Origin: Oscillospiraceae bacterium
GTDB lineage: Bacteria > Bacillota > Clostridia > Oscillospirales > Oscillospiraceae
NCBI GenBank assembly: GCA_902761635.1
Contig: CACWLG010000008.1
Location: 44,124 to 108,123 of the forward strand
Reading direction: 5' to 3'
Length of the DNA: 64,000 nucleotides
Positions 50,148-58,327 of this stretch are shown in pieces (positions within the stretch are counted from its first letter, which is position 1; every line of letters begins with the position of its first letter). Both the position numbers and the translations under genes were made by a program. Under the pieces are notes generated by a model that saw only the letters and a program-made list of their open reading frames with translations, ran no database searches and had not been told where the DNA came from.

Positions 50148-52943
50148 TTAAGCAGTAGTTTCCAAATAATAGGCCTCCGCTGCGGTGTAGTAGTTATAGA
50201 ACGCGGTGAGGGCCACAGCTTCATCCTGCTTGTCGCGGCCGCTTGCCATCACGACGCGGGCATAGGTCAGGGCTGAAACCTTTATCTTGCAGAACTCGAC
50301 TCCATCCGCGGAGAACGCCACCGTATAGTCCTTGCCCAGGTTGTTCGCCGCAATGTTGGGGATCTCGATACCGTACAGATTGCCGCCGAGTTCGGTAACC
50401 TCGCAGGCGTTTGTGCCCACCTTTGCGGTGACGGTTTTCGCGCTCTTGAGCTTGACCACCACATGCAGCGTGGTACTCTCCGCGAAGCTGTCGTAGTAGC
50501 TCACGGATTCCAGAACCGCATTGTTGTGAGATATCCACTCAGTCTGGTATTTTTGCAGCGCACTCGCGTCCACAGGCGTGATGCTCGTTGCGGCGGGCAT
50601 CATGGCATAGCCGCCTGTGCCGATGTTGAAGTTGTGGAGCCTTGCAAGGTAGGGCTGGATATAGTGGCCGTAGTTGCGCAAGGCAGTGATCAGGGCTTGA
50701 AGCTTTTCTACCGACGGGTAGGCTTCCTGCGCATTATCCAGATACTCCTTGACAGAGGAGGTGAGCGTCGCGGTTTTGGCTGTACCGCCCATTTTGTAAT
50801 GGAAGACCGCCGTTACAGGCTCCGCCATTTCGATGGAGTACACCGGGCAGGAGAAGATTTTTTGGCCCTGCGTGGCGGCTGCCGTGCTGTTTTCTGCCTT
50901 GGAGAACGGAACGTCGACAGTTCTGCCGTGGACGGTAAGGCTCATGTGCGCGTTGCTGTAATCGAAGCCATCAGGCGTGAACGTATAGAAGCGCATAGTC
51001 AGCGTACCGTCAAGCACCAGGTCCGCGCCGGTGATTTTGGGCTCAACTATTTGAACAGCATATGGATAGGTCGCTTTGTCGGCACCGGTGTTTTCAAATA
51101 CGGCATAGTTCTCGGCAATCAGATTCGCATCTGGTTCGACGTTATATTTGCCGCCTGTAATGTTGCCTGTAACGACATCAAATACGGTCTGTGCGTTATC
51201 GGTATCCACGTTAAATTTGTAGGCGCCGCTATCTATATTGAGCTTGCCTGTTACAATTGCTTCCGTCACATCGTCGCTTTCATGGATATCGACCATAACG
51301 TCCACGCCGCTGAAAGTAAGTGTGGAGCTGTCAAGATCATCACCCAACACATATACACCGCCGGTGCTGCTAAAGCTGCCGCTTGTGACTGATACTGTCT
51401 GAGAGGCAGTATGATCACCGTCTCCGGTTTCGGCAGATACAATAAGCCCATACAGGCCGGAGGTAATGATTGTGCTGTTTGATGAATTCAGTGTGAGATT
51501 CCCCACATTACTATTATAGTTTTCACCCGCTCCCAGGCAAATACCTGCTGTCTTTTTTGCGGATGCCGTGATATTGCTGTCTTTGAATGTAACAGTTGTT
51601 GGGCCGTTTTTGTACGCATAGGCAACAATACCATAAGCGCCTTCATCATCTGTTGCTGATGCTGTCAGGGTACTGCTATCAACCGTAAGCGTAGTTCCAC
51701 ACGGGTTAGTGGTTAGATCACCCCATGTAAAAATATTTAACCCGTTTGCGCATCCGGTTGCTGTTACAGTACTACTGTTCTTAATTTCTACTTTGGCAGC
51801 GCCTTTTCCGTTCGCTGTTTCCTGCGTGCCGACATTAATGCCGTCGGCGCCGTTTCCATTTGCTAAGACGCCATTTGATGCAGTTACATTCACGATGCTT
51901 CCATCAATGGTCAGTGTGCTGTCACCACATTTAGACAGCAGCTCCATCGCATGTCTGCTTGCACCGCTTGCCGGAGCTGATGTGCATCCCGAAAGGATCA
52001 CTGTACTGTTTTCAATTGATACATTCGCATCCCCAGACGCAGTCCCATATCCATAGCAAAGAATTGCCCCTTTGCCGGAGAGATTTGAACCGTTTTTGAT
52101 GGATATTGTACCATCACCAAACTCATTATAAACAAAAATGGCCTGATCAATATCGGTTCCGTCGAAGGTGATCGCGCATTTGTCAATGGTCAACGCATCT
52201 CCGGCGGTATTGTTTCCGTTGACGACAATACCGCGATAGCCAGATATCTGCATACTCAGATCCTTCAATACCGCCTCTTTACCCTTCACGGATACAGCAT
52301 AGCCGTTATCATAGGTACTGGGTACAGTAAGATTCAAGGCCGCGCCATTTCCTGACCCCACAATGCTGACTTTGCCGCTTCCGGCGGATTTGATCGCATA
52401 GCCATACTGAGTTGTAGACTCTACGCTGTTTGTTCCGGAAACGGAAATCGTGAAATCCTTTCCGCCCACATCTCCGATATAGATTGCAGCATCGCCATAC
52501 CCTTCCCCGCGGTATGAATAACTATCCAGCGTCAGCGTGGCAGTTTCGGCATTATACGCAGCCTTTCCGTCATTGAATATGTTCGCGGCGTTCGCGCTCG
52601 TCACCTGCGTGCCGCCGATCCAGAGGGGGTATGCCACTACCAGCCTCAGGGTGCATAGCGACGTGATGTTGTAAGAATAAAGAGTATTACTGTCATCCAG
52701 AACAGTCTCACCATAATATAGCGTTTGACGGGAAGTGGATATTTCTGTTTTATCCTCTATCTTTGCCTTGACATTCTCAATGCTGTCACTGGCTTCTACC
52801 TCCAACGTGAGATTCTCTGCACCGGTGTCAATCTGTACATAAATCTGCATGGCGAAGGCCGGCGTCGCAAACCCCATCACCAGCACCAGCATCAGCACCA
52901 GGCAGATCAGGACGCCGAACAGTCTCTTTGTGTTTTGTTTCAT
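50148..52943 (-). CDS. Secreted beta-helix protein with N-terminal ubiquitin-like domain
   Basis: 931 residues. Signal peptide (1-31) ends TPAFA, so the mature chain would start at Met32. Residues 32-103 (52850 down to 52635) are a ubiquitin-like domain: MQIYVQIDTGAENLTLEVEA, then SDSIENVKAKIEDK and YNITSLCTLRLVV. About half of the positions equal those of eukaryotic ubiquitin by eye, including the helix SDxIENVKAKIxDK with Lys27, Lys29 and Lys33. Lys48, Lys63, Ile44 and the terminal Gly-Gly are not conserved. A long repetitive region (about 105-640: WIGGTQVTSANAANIFNDGK, then many Ser/Thr/Asn-rich beta-helix turns) and a C-terminal domain (about 650-931, ITALRNYGHYIQPYL) follow. Extracellular; binding role likely. 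Confidence 0.88.
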   Translation of the reverse strand: MKQNTKRLFGVLICLVLMLVLVMGFATPAFAMQIYVQIDTGAENLTLEVEASDSIENVKAKIEDKTEISTSRQTLYYGETVLDDSNTLYSYNITSLCTLRLVVAYPLWIGGTQVTSANAANIFNDGKAAYNAETATLTLDSYSYRGEGYGDAAIYIGDVGGKDFTISVSGTNSVESTTQYGYAIKSAGSGKVSIVGSGNGAALNLTVPSTYDNGYAVSVKGKEAVLKDLSMQISGYRGIVVNGNNTAGDALTIDKCAITFDGTDIDQAIFVYNEFGDGTISIKNGSNLSGKGAILCYGYGTASGDANVSIENSTVILSGCTSAPASGASRHAMELLSKCGDSTLTIDGSIVNVTASNGVLANGNGADGINVGTQETANGKGAAKVEIKNSSTVTATGCANGLNIFTWGDLTTNPCGTTLTVDSSTLTASATDDEGAYGIVAYAYKNGPTTVTFKDSNITASAKKTAGICLGAGENYNSNVGNLTLNSSNSTIITSGLYGLIVSAETGDGDHTASQTVSVTSGSFSSTGGVYVLGDDLDSSTLTFSGVDVMVDIHESDDVTEAIVTGKLNIDSGAYKFNVDTDNAQTVFDVVTGNITGGKYNVEPDANLIAENYAVFENTGADKATYPYAVQIVEPKITGADLVLDGTLTMRFYTFTPDGFDYSNAHMSLTVHGRTVDVPFSKAENSTAAATQGQKIFSCPVYSIEMAEPVTAVFHYKMGGTAKTATLTSSVKEYLDNAQEAYPSVEKLQALITALRNYGHYIQPYLARLHNFNIGTGGYAMMPAATSITPVDASALQKYQTEWISHNNAVLESVSYYDSFAESTTLHVVVKLKSAKTVTAKVGTNACEVTELGGNLYGIEIPNIAANNLGKDYTVAFSADGVEFCKIKVSALTYARVVMASGRDKQDEAVALTAFYNYYTAAEAYYLETTA

Positions 52944-53100
52944 ACGTTTTTCTCCCTTCCGTTTGTCTATACAGCAAAAAGCCGCCGAACCTGACAGGGT
53001 ATAGTAACCCCGTCAAATCCGACGGTTATCCATCACGAATGCTGTATTCAGTTTCAAGTGCCCCGCAGCCACAAGGCGCAAAAAGGGCGCAGTCAGCCTC

Positions 53101-53165
53101 TGCTCTGCTCTGCTCTGCTCTGCTCTGCTCTGCTCTGCTCTGCTCTGCTCTGCTCTGCTCTGCTC
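53101..53165. repeat. Pentanucleotide simple repeat (TGCTC)13
   Basis: Thirteen perfect tandem copies of TGCTC, about 160 bases upstream of the ubiquitin-like protein gene, that is, near where its promoter should be. It is set inside a segment that recurs at about 54906-54980 (GCAAAAAGGGCGCAG ... TTCCGCATGGCTG) without the repeat. The remaining bases of 52944-53374 show no gene; a hairpin CCGTC/GACGG lies near 53010-53026. Confidence 0.9.
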
Positions 53166-53374
53166 TAAGGAGCGTAGGTCTGTTCCGCATGGCTGTCAAG
53201 CCCTTCTGTTACGTATAATCAGCCTGTCGCCCGGAGACGAACAGCCCGCGCAGGTGAATAAGAAAGTATGATCTATAATAACATAATTTAAACCTGTATG
53301 CAAGGTTTTTTTAGGGAGGTTCCAGATTGTCATCCCCGGCGATCGGCCGCAGGATTTCAAGGGCTTTTCAACTT

Positions 53375-54508
53375 CTACCGTTCTTTTTCCGCCCTTTTCA
53401 ACGCCTTCAGCTCCGCTTTGAGCCGCCCGCTGAACAGGCGGAGAAGCACCCGGTAAAACGGCAGGAGCGGCAGCAGGATTTTGTATTTGTAAAAAAGCGG
53501 AAATTCGAAGGAGAGGTTCCGGTAGTTCCAGCTGTTTTTATTGAGCGGCTCCAGAAAGCGCTCAAGGGTATAGCGGAGCTTCCCATATCCGAAGCCGGAC
53601 AGCCGCCGCTGAACCGCAAAGACCCTTGACCCATAGACGCCGGAGTTCAGGATGTTTTGTAGCGTCTCGTCCTCCTCCGCCGTCAGCGCCTCGCCGGAGA
53701 ACAGGCGCCGCGCCAGGGAACGGTTGAGGGCTTCAAACTCCGCAATGCCCATCTTTTCCGCTTCCCCAGTCACATAGGCCATATCGAGCTCTTCGTTTTG
53801 CAGGACCACACAGGTATCCAGCAGGGAGCGCAGCCCCGTGCCCATGTCCATATAGTGCTTGTATTCGTGGGCGGTCAGATAGAGATAGAAGTCCTCCGGG
53901 CTGAGGTGCTTTTCATAGCCCTCGCCGAGCAGCCTGCTTTCCACATCCCGGTAGTATTCATACAGCTTCTTATACAGGCCGGGGCCGATCAACTGCCGGT
54001 GCATCTCAAAATTGCTGACAGGCTCTTTGAAATAGACATCATGATGCATGGCGCCGTACTCTTCCGTGTGAAAGCCGAGGCCCTCCATGATGCGCTTTAC
54101 GTCCTCGGCGCGCCCCGCGTCAAACAGGATATCGTGGTCGGACATTTCGCGCATGCCGAACTGCGGGTAATAGTCCTTCAGCACAGCCCCCTTGAGCGGC
54201 ATATGCCAGATCCCCGCCGCGTCCATCTCCGCGAAGATGGCAGCCATATCGGTATCCATCAGGGCAAGCTTGCGCATGGCCTTGGCCTGTGCCTGCGTGA
54301 AGGCGGGATCATGGACCCCTGCGGATTCCAGCGCATACGCCGCAGCCGCGGTCAGCATATGACGGTCGGCGGCAGTATAGAGCGCCGCAAGATCCATGGC
54401 TTCGACACGGCTTCTGTCCGGGACGCTCTCCTGCACGGCGCAGGAGACGAGATAGATCAGGTCATCCAGCGCCGCCCGGTTTTGTCCTTTTCTCATCGTT
54501 TTCACCAC
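53375..54508 (-). CDS. Nucleotidyltransferase-fold protein (NTP_transf_5 family)
   Basis: About 377 residues. The central domain carries WHMPLKGAVLKDYYPQFGMR followed by EMSDHDILFD, the G-x-x-L-x-x-x-Y...(M)R-x-x-x-D-x-D pattern of the uncharacterised NTP_transf_5 group. A helical region with HEYKHYMDMGTGLRSLLDTC follows, and a basic C-terminus with a hydrophobic helix (FYKYKILLPLLPFYRVLLRL). Members occur near polysaccharide and peptide-maturation genes. Start is GTG 54508 or ATG 54496 (second choice four codons in); neither has a strong site. Substrate unknown. Confidence 0.82.
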   Translation of the reverse strand: MVKTMRKGQNRAALDDLIYLVSCAVQESVPDRSRVEAMDLAALYTAADRHMLTAAAAYALESAGVHDPAFTQAQAKAMRKLALMDTDMAAIFAEMDAAGIWHMPLKGAVLKDYYPQFGMREMSDHDILFDAGRAEDVKRIMEGLGFHTEEYGAMHHDVYFKEPVSNFEMHRQLIGPGLYKKLYEYYRDVESRLLGEGYEKHLSPEDFYLYLTAHEYKHYMDMGTGLRSLLDTCVVLQNEELDMAYVTGEAEKMGIAEFEALNRSLARRLFSGEALTAEEDETLQNILNSGVYGSRVFAVQRRLSGFGYGKLRYTLERFLEPLNKNSWNYRNLSFEFPLFYKYKILLPLLPFYRVLLRLFSGRLKAELKALKRAEKER

Positions 54509-54618
54509 ATTCCGATTGAATAAGGGACTGCCCCAATTCGCATATTTATACGTGCCGTAGGGGTCGATGGCCCAGGCCAGCTTCTCTTGCCCTTTCAGGG
54601 CAATTCACCTTCTCCCCA

Positions 54619-54720
54619 GATCGACCCGTTGAGCAACGCAGCTTGACGTTGAACGACGGGCCCGATGAGGGCATCAGCCCCTACGGATTTGTATGCTTAT
54701 GCCTTTTGAGACAGTCCCTT
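54619..54720. repeat. Dispersed intergenic repeat, copy D
   Basis: GATCGACCCGTTGAGCAACG to GAGACAGTCCCTT; differs from copy B at only a few positions over about 100 bp. It lies directly before the LRR remnant, as copy C lies before the intact LRR gene, so repeat and gene end were duplicated together. Confidence 0.75.
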
Positions 54721-54726
54721 TGCTTT

Positions 54727-54906
54727 TCAGCCCAAAGCGACGTAAGGGAGCGTTACCGGGGGCTGGGCCGGTTGGTATACAGGGGTGTCGTCGTTTGCGG
54801 GGATGAAGGAGATGTTGAACTCCTCGGCGAAGCGCTGGGCCTCGGTGTTGATTTCTCCGTAGATTGTAACATTGGGGCTGCCGTCAAGGGCCGTGTCGTC
54901 GATGTG
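54727..54906 (-). pseudogene. Truncated duplicate of the small LRR gene
   Basis: About 180 bases nearly identical to the 3' part of the LRR gene at 49475-49655 (IDDTALDGSPNVTIYGEINT and the tail LPYVALG are preserved). Homology stops at about 54906, where a different segment with GCAAAAAGGGCGCAG begins. There is no signal peptide or start, so it is a non-functional end fragment. Confidence 0.85.
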
Positions 54907-55299
54907 CAAAAAGGGCGCAGCTATGACCGATGCGATGCGATTATGTGCGTCAGATTTCCGCATGGCTGCCAAGCCCCTTTTGCCCATGATGTATGCCGGC
55001 ATTCCCCGAAGCCAACACCATATATTGTGGTTTATTATACCAAACACGCACAAGCAGCGCAAGTCTTTTATGACGTCTGATGCTTTCCGGTTCCCTTCCT
55101 CTTTACCGCCGGTTTATTCCGGACTCAGCTTCCAAAGCTCGCATCTCGAAAAGCGTTGCAAACGGCAGGCTGCCGCGTTATAATGATTAACTTTTTTGCG
55201 TTTGCGGGGTAGAAATCAGACGGGAATCATGTTATACTGATTATGTATGGAATCAGACAGTCCGGAGCTGCCCGCCGCAGATGAAGGGAGAAATGCCAG

Positions 55300-57711
55300 T
55301 TGGTTGAAAATATAGAAAACATCGTGTCCCTGCTGTGTACCATCGTGGGTCTTTTGTGGTGCAGCTTTCAGTATATCGAGACGCCCAGGCGCGGATACCG
55401 TTTCCTGATCGCCTTTTATCTTGCCAATTTCCTGAGCGAATACTACTGGACAAGCTATGAGCTGATCATGAAGGACTACCCCGAGGTGTCTGAATTTGTG
55501 GCCTACCTCGGCTGGAACCTCGGCTATCTCTTCCTTCTCCTCGCCGTTTACTTTATTCGGCCGAAGGAAGCAAGACGCTTCTTCCATCCCGCCATCCTTC
55601 TGCCTGTGCTGATCACCGTCCCGCAGTTTTTCCTCTACATCCGCTATGGCGGGGTCCTGAACAATTGCTGGGAGGTCGGGACTACCACCCTCACCCTGGT
55701 TTTCTGCATGCAGGCGCTGATGTACTATTGGAAAAACCGGGAAAACAGGACAGGCTTTCCCGTCTTTTCCGTGCTTGTCCTTGTCTACCTGTTCGCGCAC
55801 TACGGAATGTGGACCACGTCCTGCTTCAGCTGGAGCCGTGAAACCCTCAATCCGTATCACATCTTTTCGTTCATCGCCTCCGCCCTGCGCCTGCTCCTTG
55901 TATTCGGCGCGAAAAAGCATTATGAACGCGAAGTGTCCCTGTCAAAGCCGAAGAGCGCGTCCGAGCTGCGCTTCCAGGTGATGATCCAGACGTTCCTGTG
56001 TCTTCTGATCGTCGGGATCTGCCTGGCGGGCTACTATATCGCGTCACAGATCCATAACGAGGGGCATATCGTGCTCATCCTGTTTGCCGTCTCGACCGTT
56101 CTGATCCTGCTGATCCTGGGCCTGCTGTACGTGATGACCTCACGCTACCGCAGTATTCTGGAGCTCGGTGAAAAAACAGACGAGGGAACGCGCAGCCGGC
56201 TCAATCTGATCATTACCATTGTCGTCACGTTTGCGCTCATGATCTTTGCCGTGGTCTATAACACCACCACGCTCTACAACGCCTCTGTCATCAGCGTGTA
56301 CGAGGACGGCGCAAAGGAAATCAAGACCACGGCCACAGAGCTTGAGAACTATCTCACTACCGCGGCTACGACCCTGCGCGTCGTGGCGGACGGCGTTGAT
56401 TATATGGAGGAAATCGGCAGATCCCCGCAGGATATGGAGCGCTTTCTCGTCGATCAGACGACGAGGCAGGCCGAACAGTTTGATGAAAACTTCACGGGGC
56501 TCTATGCCTATATCAACGGCGAATACCTCGACGGCCTGGGCTGGGTGCCGCCGGAGGGATATGAGCCGACAGAGAGGGACTGGTATCAGTCTGCCGCGAA
56601 GGCCGGCGGCGAGATCGTGATCGTCTCGCCGTATGTGGACGCGCAGACGGGTTCGGTCGTCATCACCATCGGCAAGAGCGTATCCGGCGACGAACACCGC
56701 ACGGCAAATGTGGTCTGCCTGGATGTGATCGTCAATCATATCCAGGAAATCACCGAGAAGGTGGAGATCGCCGGAAAAGGCTTCGGAATGGTCGTCAACA
56801 CCGACGGCTTCATCATTGCCCATCGGGACGCCGAACAAAACGGGAAGAACCTCAGGGACGTCTACGGGCAGGAGCTTCTGAACGCCATCGTGCACACAGA
56901 CGACAACCGAACAAACGCAGGCATCAACGGCGAAGACTGCACGCTTTTCGTTGCGCCCGTCATGGGGCAGTGGTACGCCGTGACCGTGATCCGCAACACG
57001 GAGCTTTTTGAGGATACCTGGACACAGCTCCTCATCAACATCCTGGTATCGCTCATCACCTTCTGCCTGATTTCCTTCTTCTACTACATCGGGTACAAAA
57101 ACGAGCAGATTTCCGGCAAGAGAGTCGAGGAGATGAACCTCCAGGTGGTCAGCGCTCTCGCCGCCGCCATTGACGCCAAGGATAATTACACAAACGGCCA
57201 TTCGTCAAGAGTGGCCTCGTACGCAAGGACGATCGCGGCCCGCTCCGGCTGCTCCCTGTCGGAGCAGGACGAAATCTACATGATGGGTCTGCTGCATGAC
57301 GTGGGCAAGATCGGCGTGCCGGATGAGGTGATCAACAAGCCGTCAAAGCTTACGGATGAAGAGTTTGAACTGATCAAGAAGCATCCCGTGATCGGGAGCA
57401 ACATCCTGGCCAGCATCAAAGAAAGGCCGAAGCTTGCCACCGGCGCCAGATGGCACCACGAGCGCTTCGGCGGCGGCGGTTATCCGGACGGCATCGCCGG
57501 GGAGCAGATCCCGACGGCGGCCAGGATCATAGCGGTTGCCGACGCATACGACGCGATGACAAGCAGGCGCAGCTACCGCGGCATCATGCCGCAGGACAAG
57601 GTGCTGCAGGAGATGAAAAAAGGGAGCGGAACGCAGTTTGATCCCCAGTATGCCGAAGTGATGATCCAAATGATCGAGGAGGACCCCGACTATACCATGC
57701 GGGAAATATAA
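55300..57711 (+). CDS. Membrane HD-GYP phosphodiesterase with Cache sensor
   Basis: 803 residues. Start is TTG at 55300 with AGGGAG nine bases upstream. About seven to eight N-terminal helices (1-285, e.g. LLCTIVGLLWCSFQYI) resemble a 7TM sensor. Then a helix, an extracellular dCache domain (about 310-560; PTERDWYQSAAKAGG, SPYVDAQTGSVVITIGKSV), another helix (ILVSLITFCLISFFYYIGY) and an HD-GYP domain (about 605-790). Catalytic residues: NGHSSRVASYA, GLLHDVGKIGVPDEV, HPVIGSNIL, WHHERFGGGGYPDG, DAYDAMTSRRSYR. HD-GYP enzymes break c-di-GMP to GMP, so this is the third c-di-GMP turnover gene type in the window. It ends at a terminator. Confidence 0.93.
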   Translation: MVENIENIVSLLCTIVGLLWCSFQYIETPRRGYRFLIAFYLANFLSEYYWTSYELIMKDYPEVSEFVAYLGWNLGYLFLLLAVYFIRPKEARRFFHPAILLPVLITVPQFFLYIRYGGVLNNCWEVGTTTLTLVFCMQALMYYWKNRENRTGFPVFSVLVLVYLFAHYGMWTTSCFSWSRETLNPYHIFSFIASALRLLLVFGAKKHYEREVSLSKPKSASELRFQVMIQTFLCLLIVGICLAGYYIASQIHNEGHIVLILFAVSTVLILLILGLLYVMTSRYRSILELGEKTDEGTRSRLNLIITIVVTFALMIFAVVYNTTTLYNASVISVYEDGAKEIKTTATELENYLTTAATTLRVVADGVDYMEEIGRSPQDMERFLVDQTTRQAEQFDENFTGLYAYINGEYLDGLGWVPPEGYEPTERDWYQSAAKAGGEIVIVSPYVDAQTGSVVITIGKSVSGDEHRTANVVCLDVIVNHIQEITEKVEIAGKGFGMVVNTDGFIIAHRDAEQNGKNLRDVYGQELLNAIVHTDDNRTNAGINGEDCTLFVAPVMGQWYAVTVIRNTELFEDTWTQLLINILVSLITFCLISFFYYIGYKNEQISGKRVEEMNLQVVSALAAAIDAKDNYTNGHSSRVASYARTIAARSGCSLSEQDEIYMMGLLHDVGKIGVPDEVINKPSKLTDEEFELIKKHPVIGSNILASIKERPKLATGARWHHERFGGGGYPDGIAGEQIPTAARIIAVADAYDAMTSRRSYRGIMPQDKVLQEMKKGSGTQFDPQYAEVMIQMIEEDPDYTMREI

Positions 57712-57752
57712 AATCTCCGCCCCGGCGCTGTCCGGTGTCTGGCATTGTTTAC

Positions 57753-57795
57753 GCCCGCCGAGTGCTTTGAAACCAAAGCCGTCGGCGGGCGCTTT
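57753..57795 (+). terminator. Intrinsic terminator after HD-GYP gene
   Basis: GCCCGCCGA (57753-57761) pairs with TCGGCGGGC (57782-57790), with an inner CTTTG/CAAAG stem, then GCTTTTT. It resembles the terminator at 63294 in sequence (GTTTACGCCCG...CGGCGGGCG). Confidence 0.85.
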
Positions 57796-57860
57796 TTCTC
57801 GAATGCGGTAATCATTGCACCGCTCGTTCATCCCCGGACGGCGATGCAGACCGGGCCTCT

Positions 57861-58244
57861 TTATTCATGCAGCTCCAGAGGCAAGGCGTCCGGGTCATGG
57901 AAGAATGTCATTTTTCTGCCGGTAAACGTATCCGTGCGGATCGGCTCGCAGTTTATTCCCATCTCTTCAAGCTCTCTGACGGTCTTCTCGATATCCGCAA
58001 CATGAAAAGCCAGATGTCTGAGTCCGCAGGCTTCCGGATAGGACGGCCGTTCCGGGGGATTCTCCGGTGCGAAGATTTCAAGCTCCGTATCGTGATTCAA
58101 TCTGAGATCCAGCTTCCAGTCCTTTTTGTCGGGCCGGTAGTTCTCCCGCAGGATCGGGAAGCCAAGCCTGTTGACATAGAAATCTTTGGAAGCCGCATAG
58201 TCGGATACAATGATGGCGACATGATGAATCGCATTCAGGTTCAT
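57861..58244 (-). CDS. VOC superfamily (glyoxalase-like) protein
   Basis: 127 residues from the ATG at 58244, with AAAGGGG upstream; the open frame to 58331 lacks a better site. It has two beta-alpha-beta-beta-beta modules: AIHHVAIIVSDYAASKDFYV with NRLGFPILRENYRP, and LRHLAFHVADIEKTVRELEE with FFHDPDALPLELHE. Metal ligands of the glyoxalase I pattern (His in HHVAI, Glu in ELEIF, His in RHLAF, Glu in LELHE) are present. Length and pattern match the YaeR/SMU1112c group. Substrate unknown. It follows the LOR/SDH-type gene on the same strand. Confidence 0.9.
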   Translation of the reverse strand: MNLNAIHHVAIIVSDYAASKDFYVNRLGFPILRENYRPDKKDWKLDLRLNHDTELEIFAPENPPERPSYPEACGLRHLAFHVADIEKTVRELEEMGINCEPIRTDTFTGRKMTFFHDPDALPLELHE

Positions 58245-58327
58245 CTTTCTTTCCCCTTTCTCAGTGCGTGCGTTGAGGCACGGAACACAGACCGCTTCGC
58301 CGAAGGCTCTGCCGCCTGGCAGGGCGC

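Noticed and set aside
52635-52850. Ubiquitin-like domain as a conjugatable ubiquitin
   Set aside because: There is no free C-terminal Gly-Gly: the chain continues into the next domain (the later IGG belongs to that domain's WIGGTQVTS motif), and no E1/E2/E3-like genes are present.
52928-53218. 96-codon plus-strand frame reading through the TGCTC repeat
   Set aside because: Its product is mostly the translated simple repeat, and it starts inside the opposite gene.
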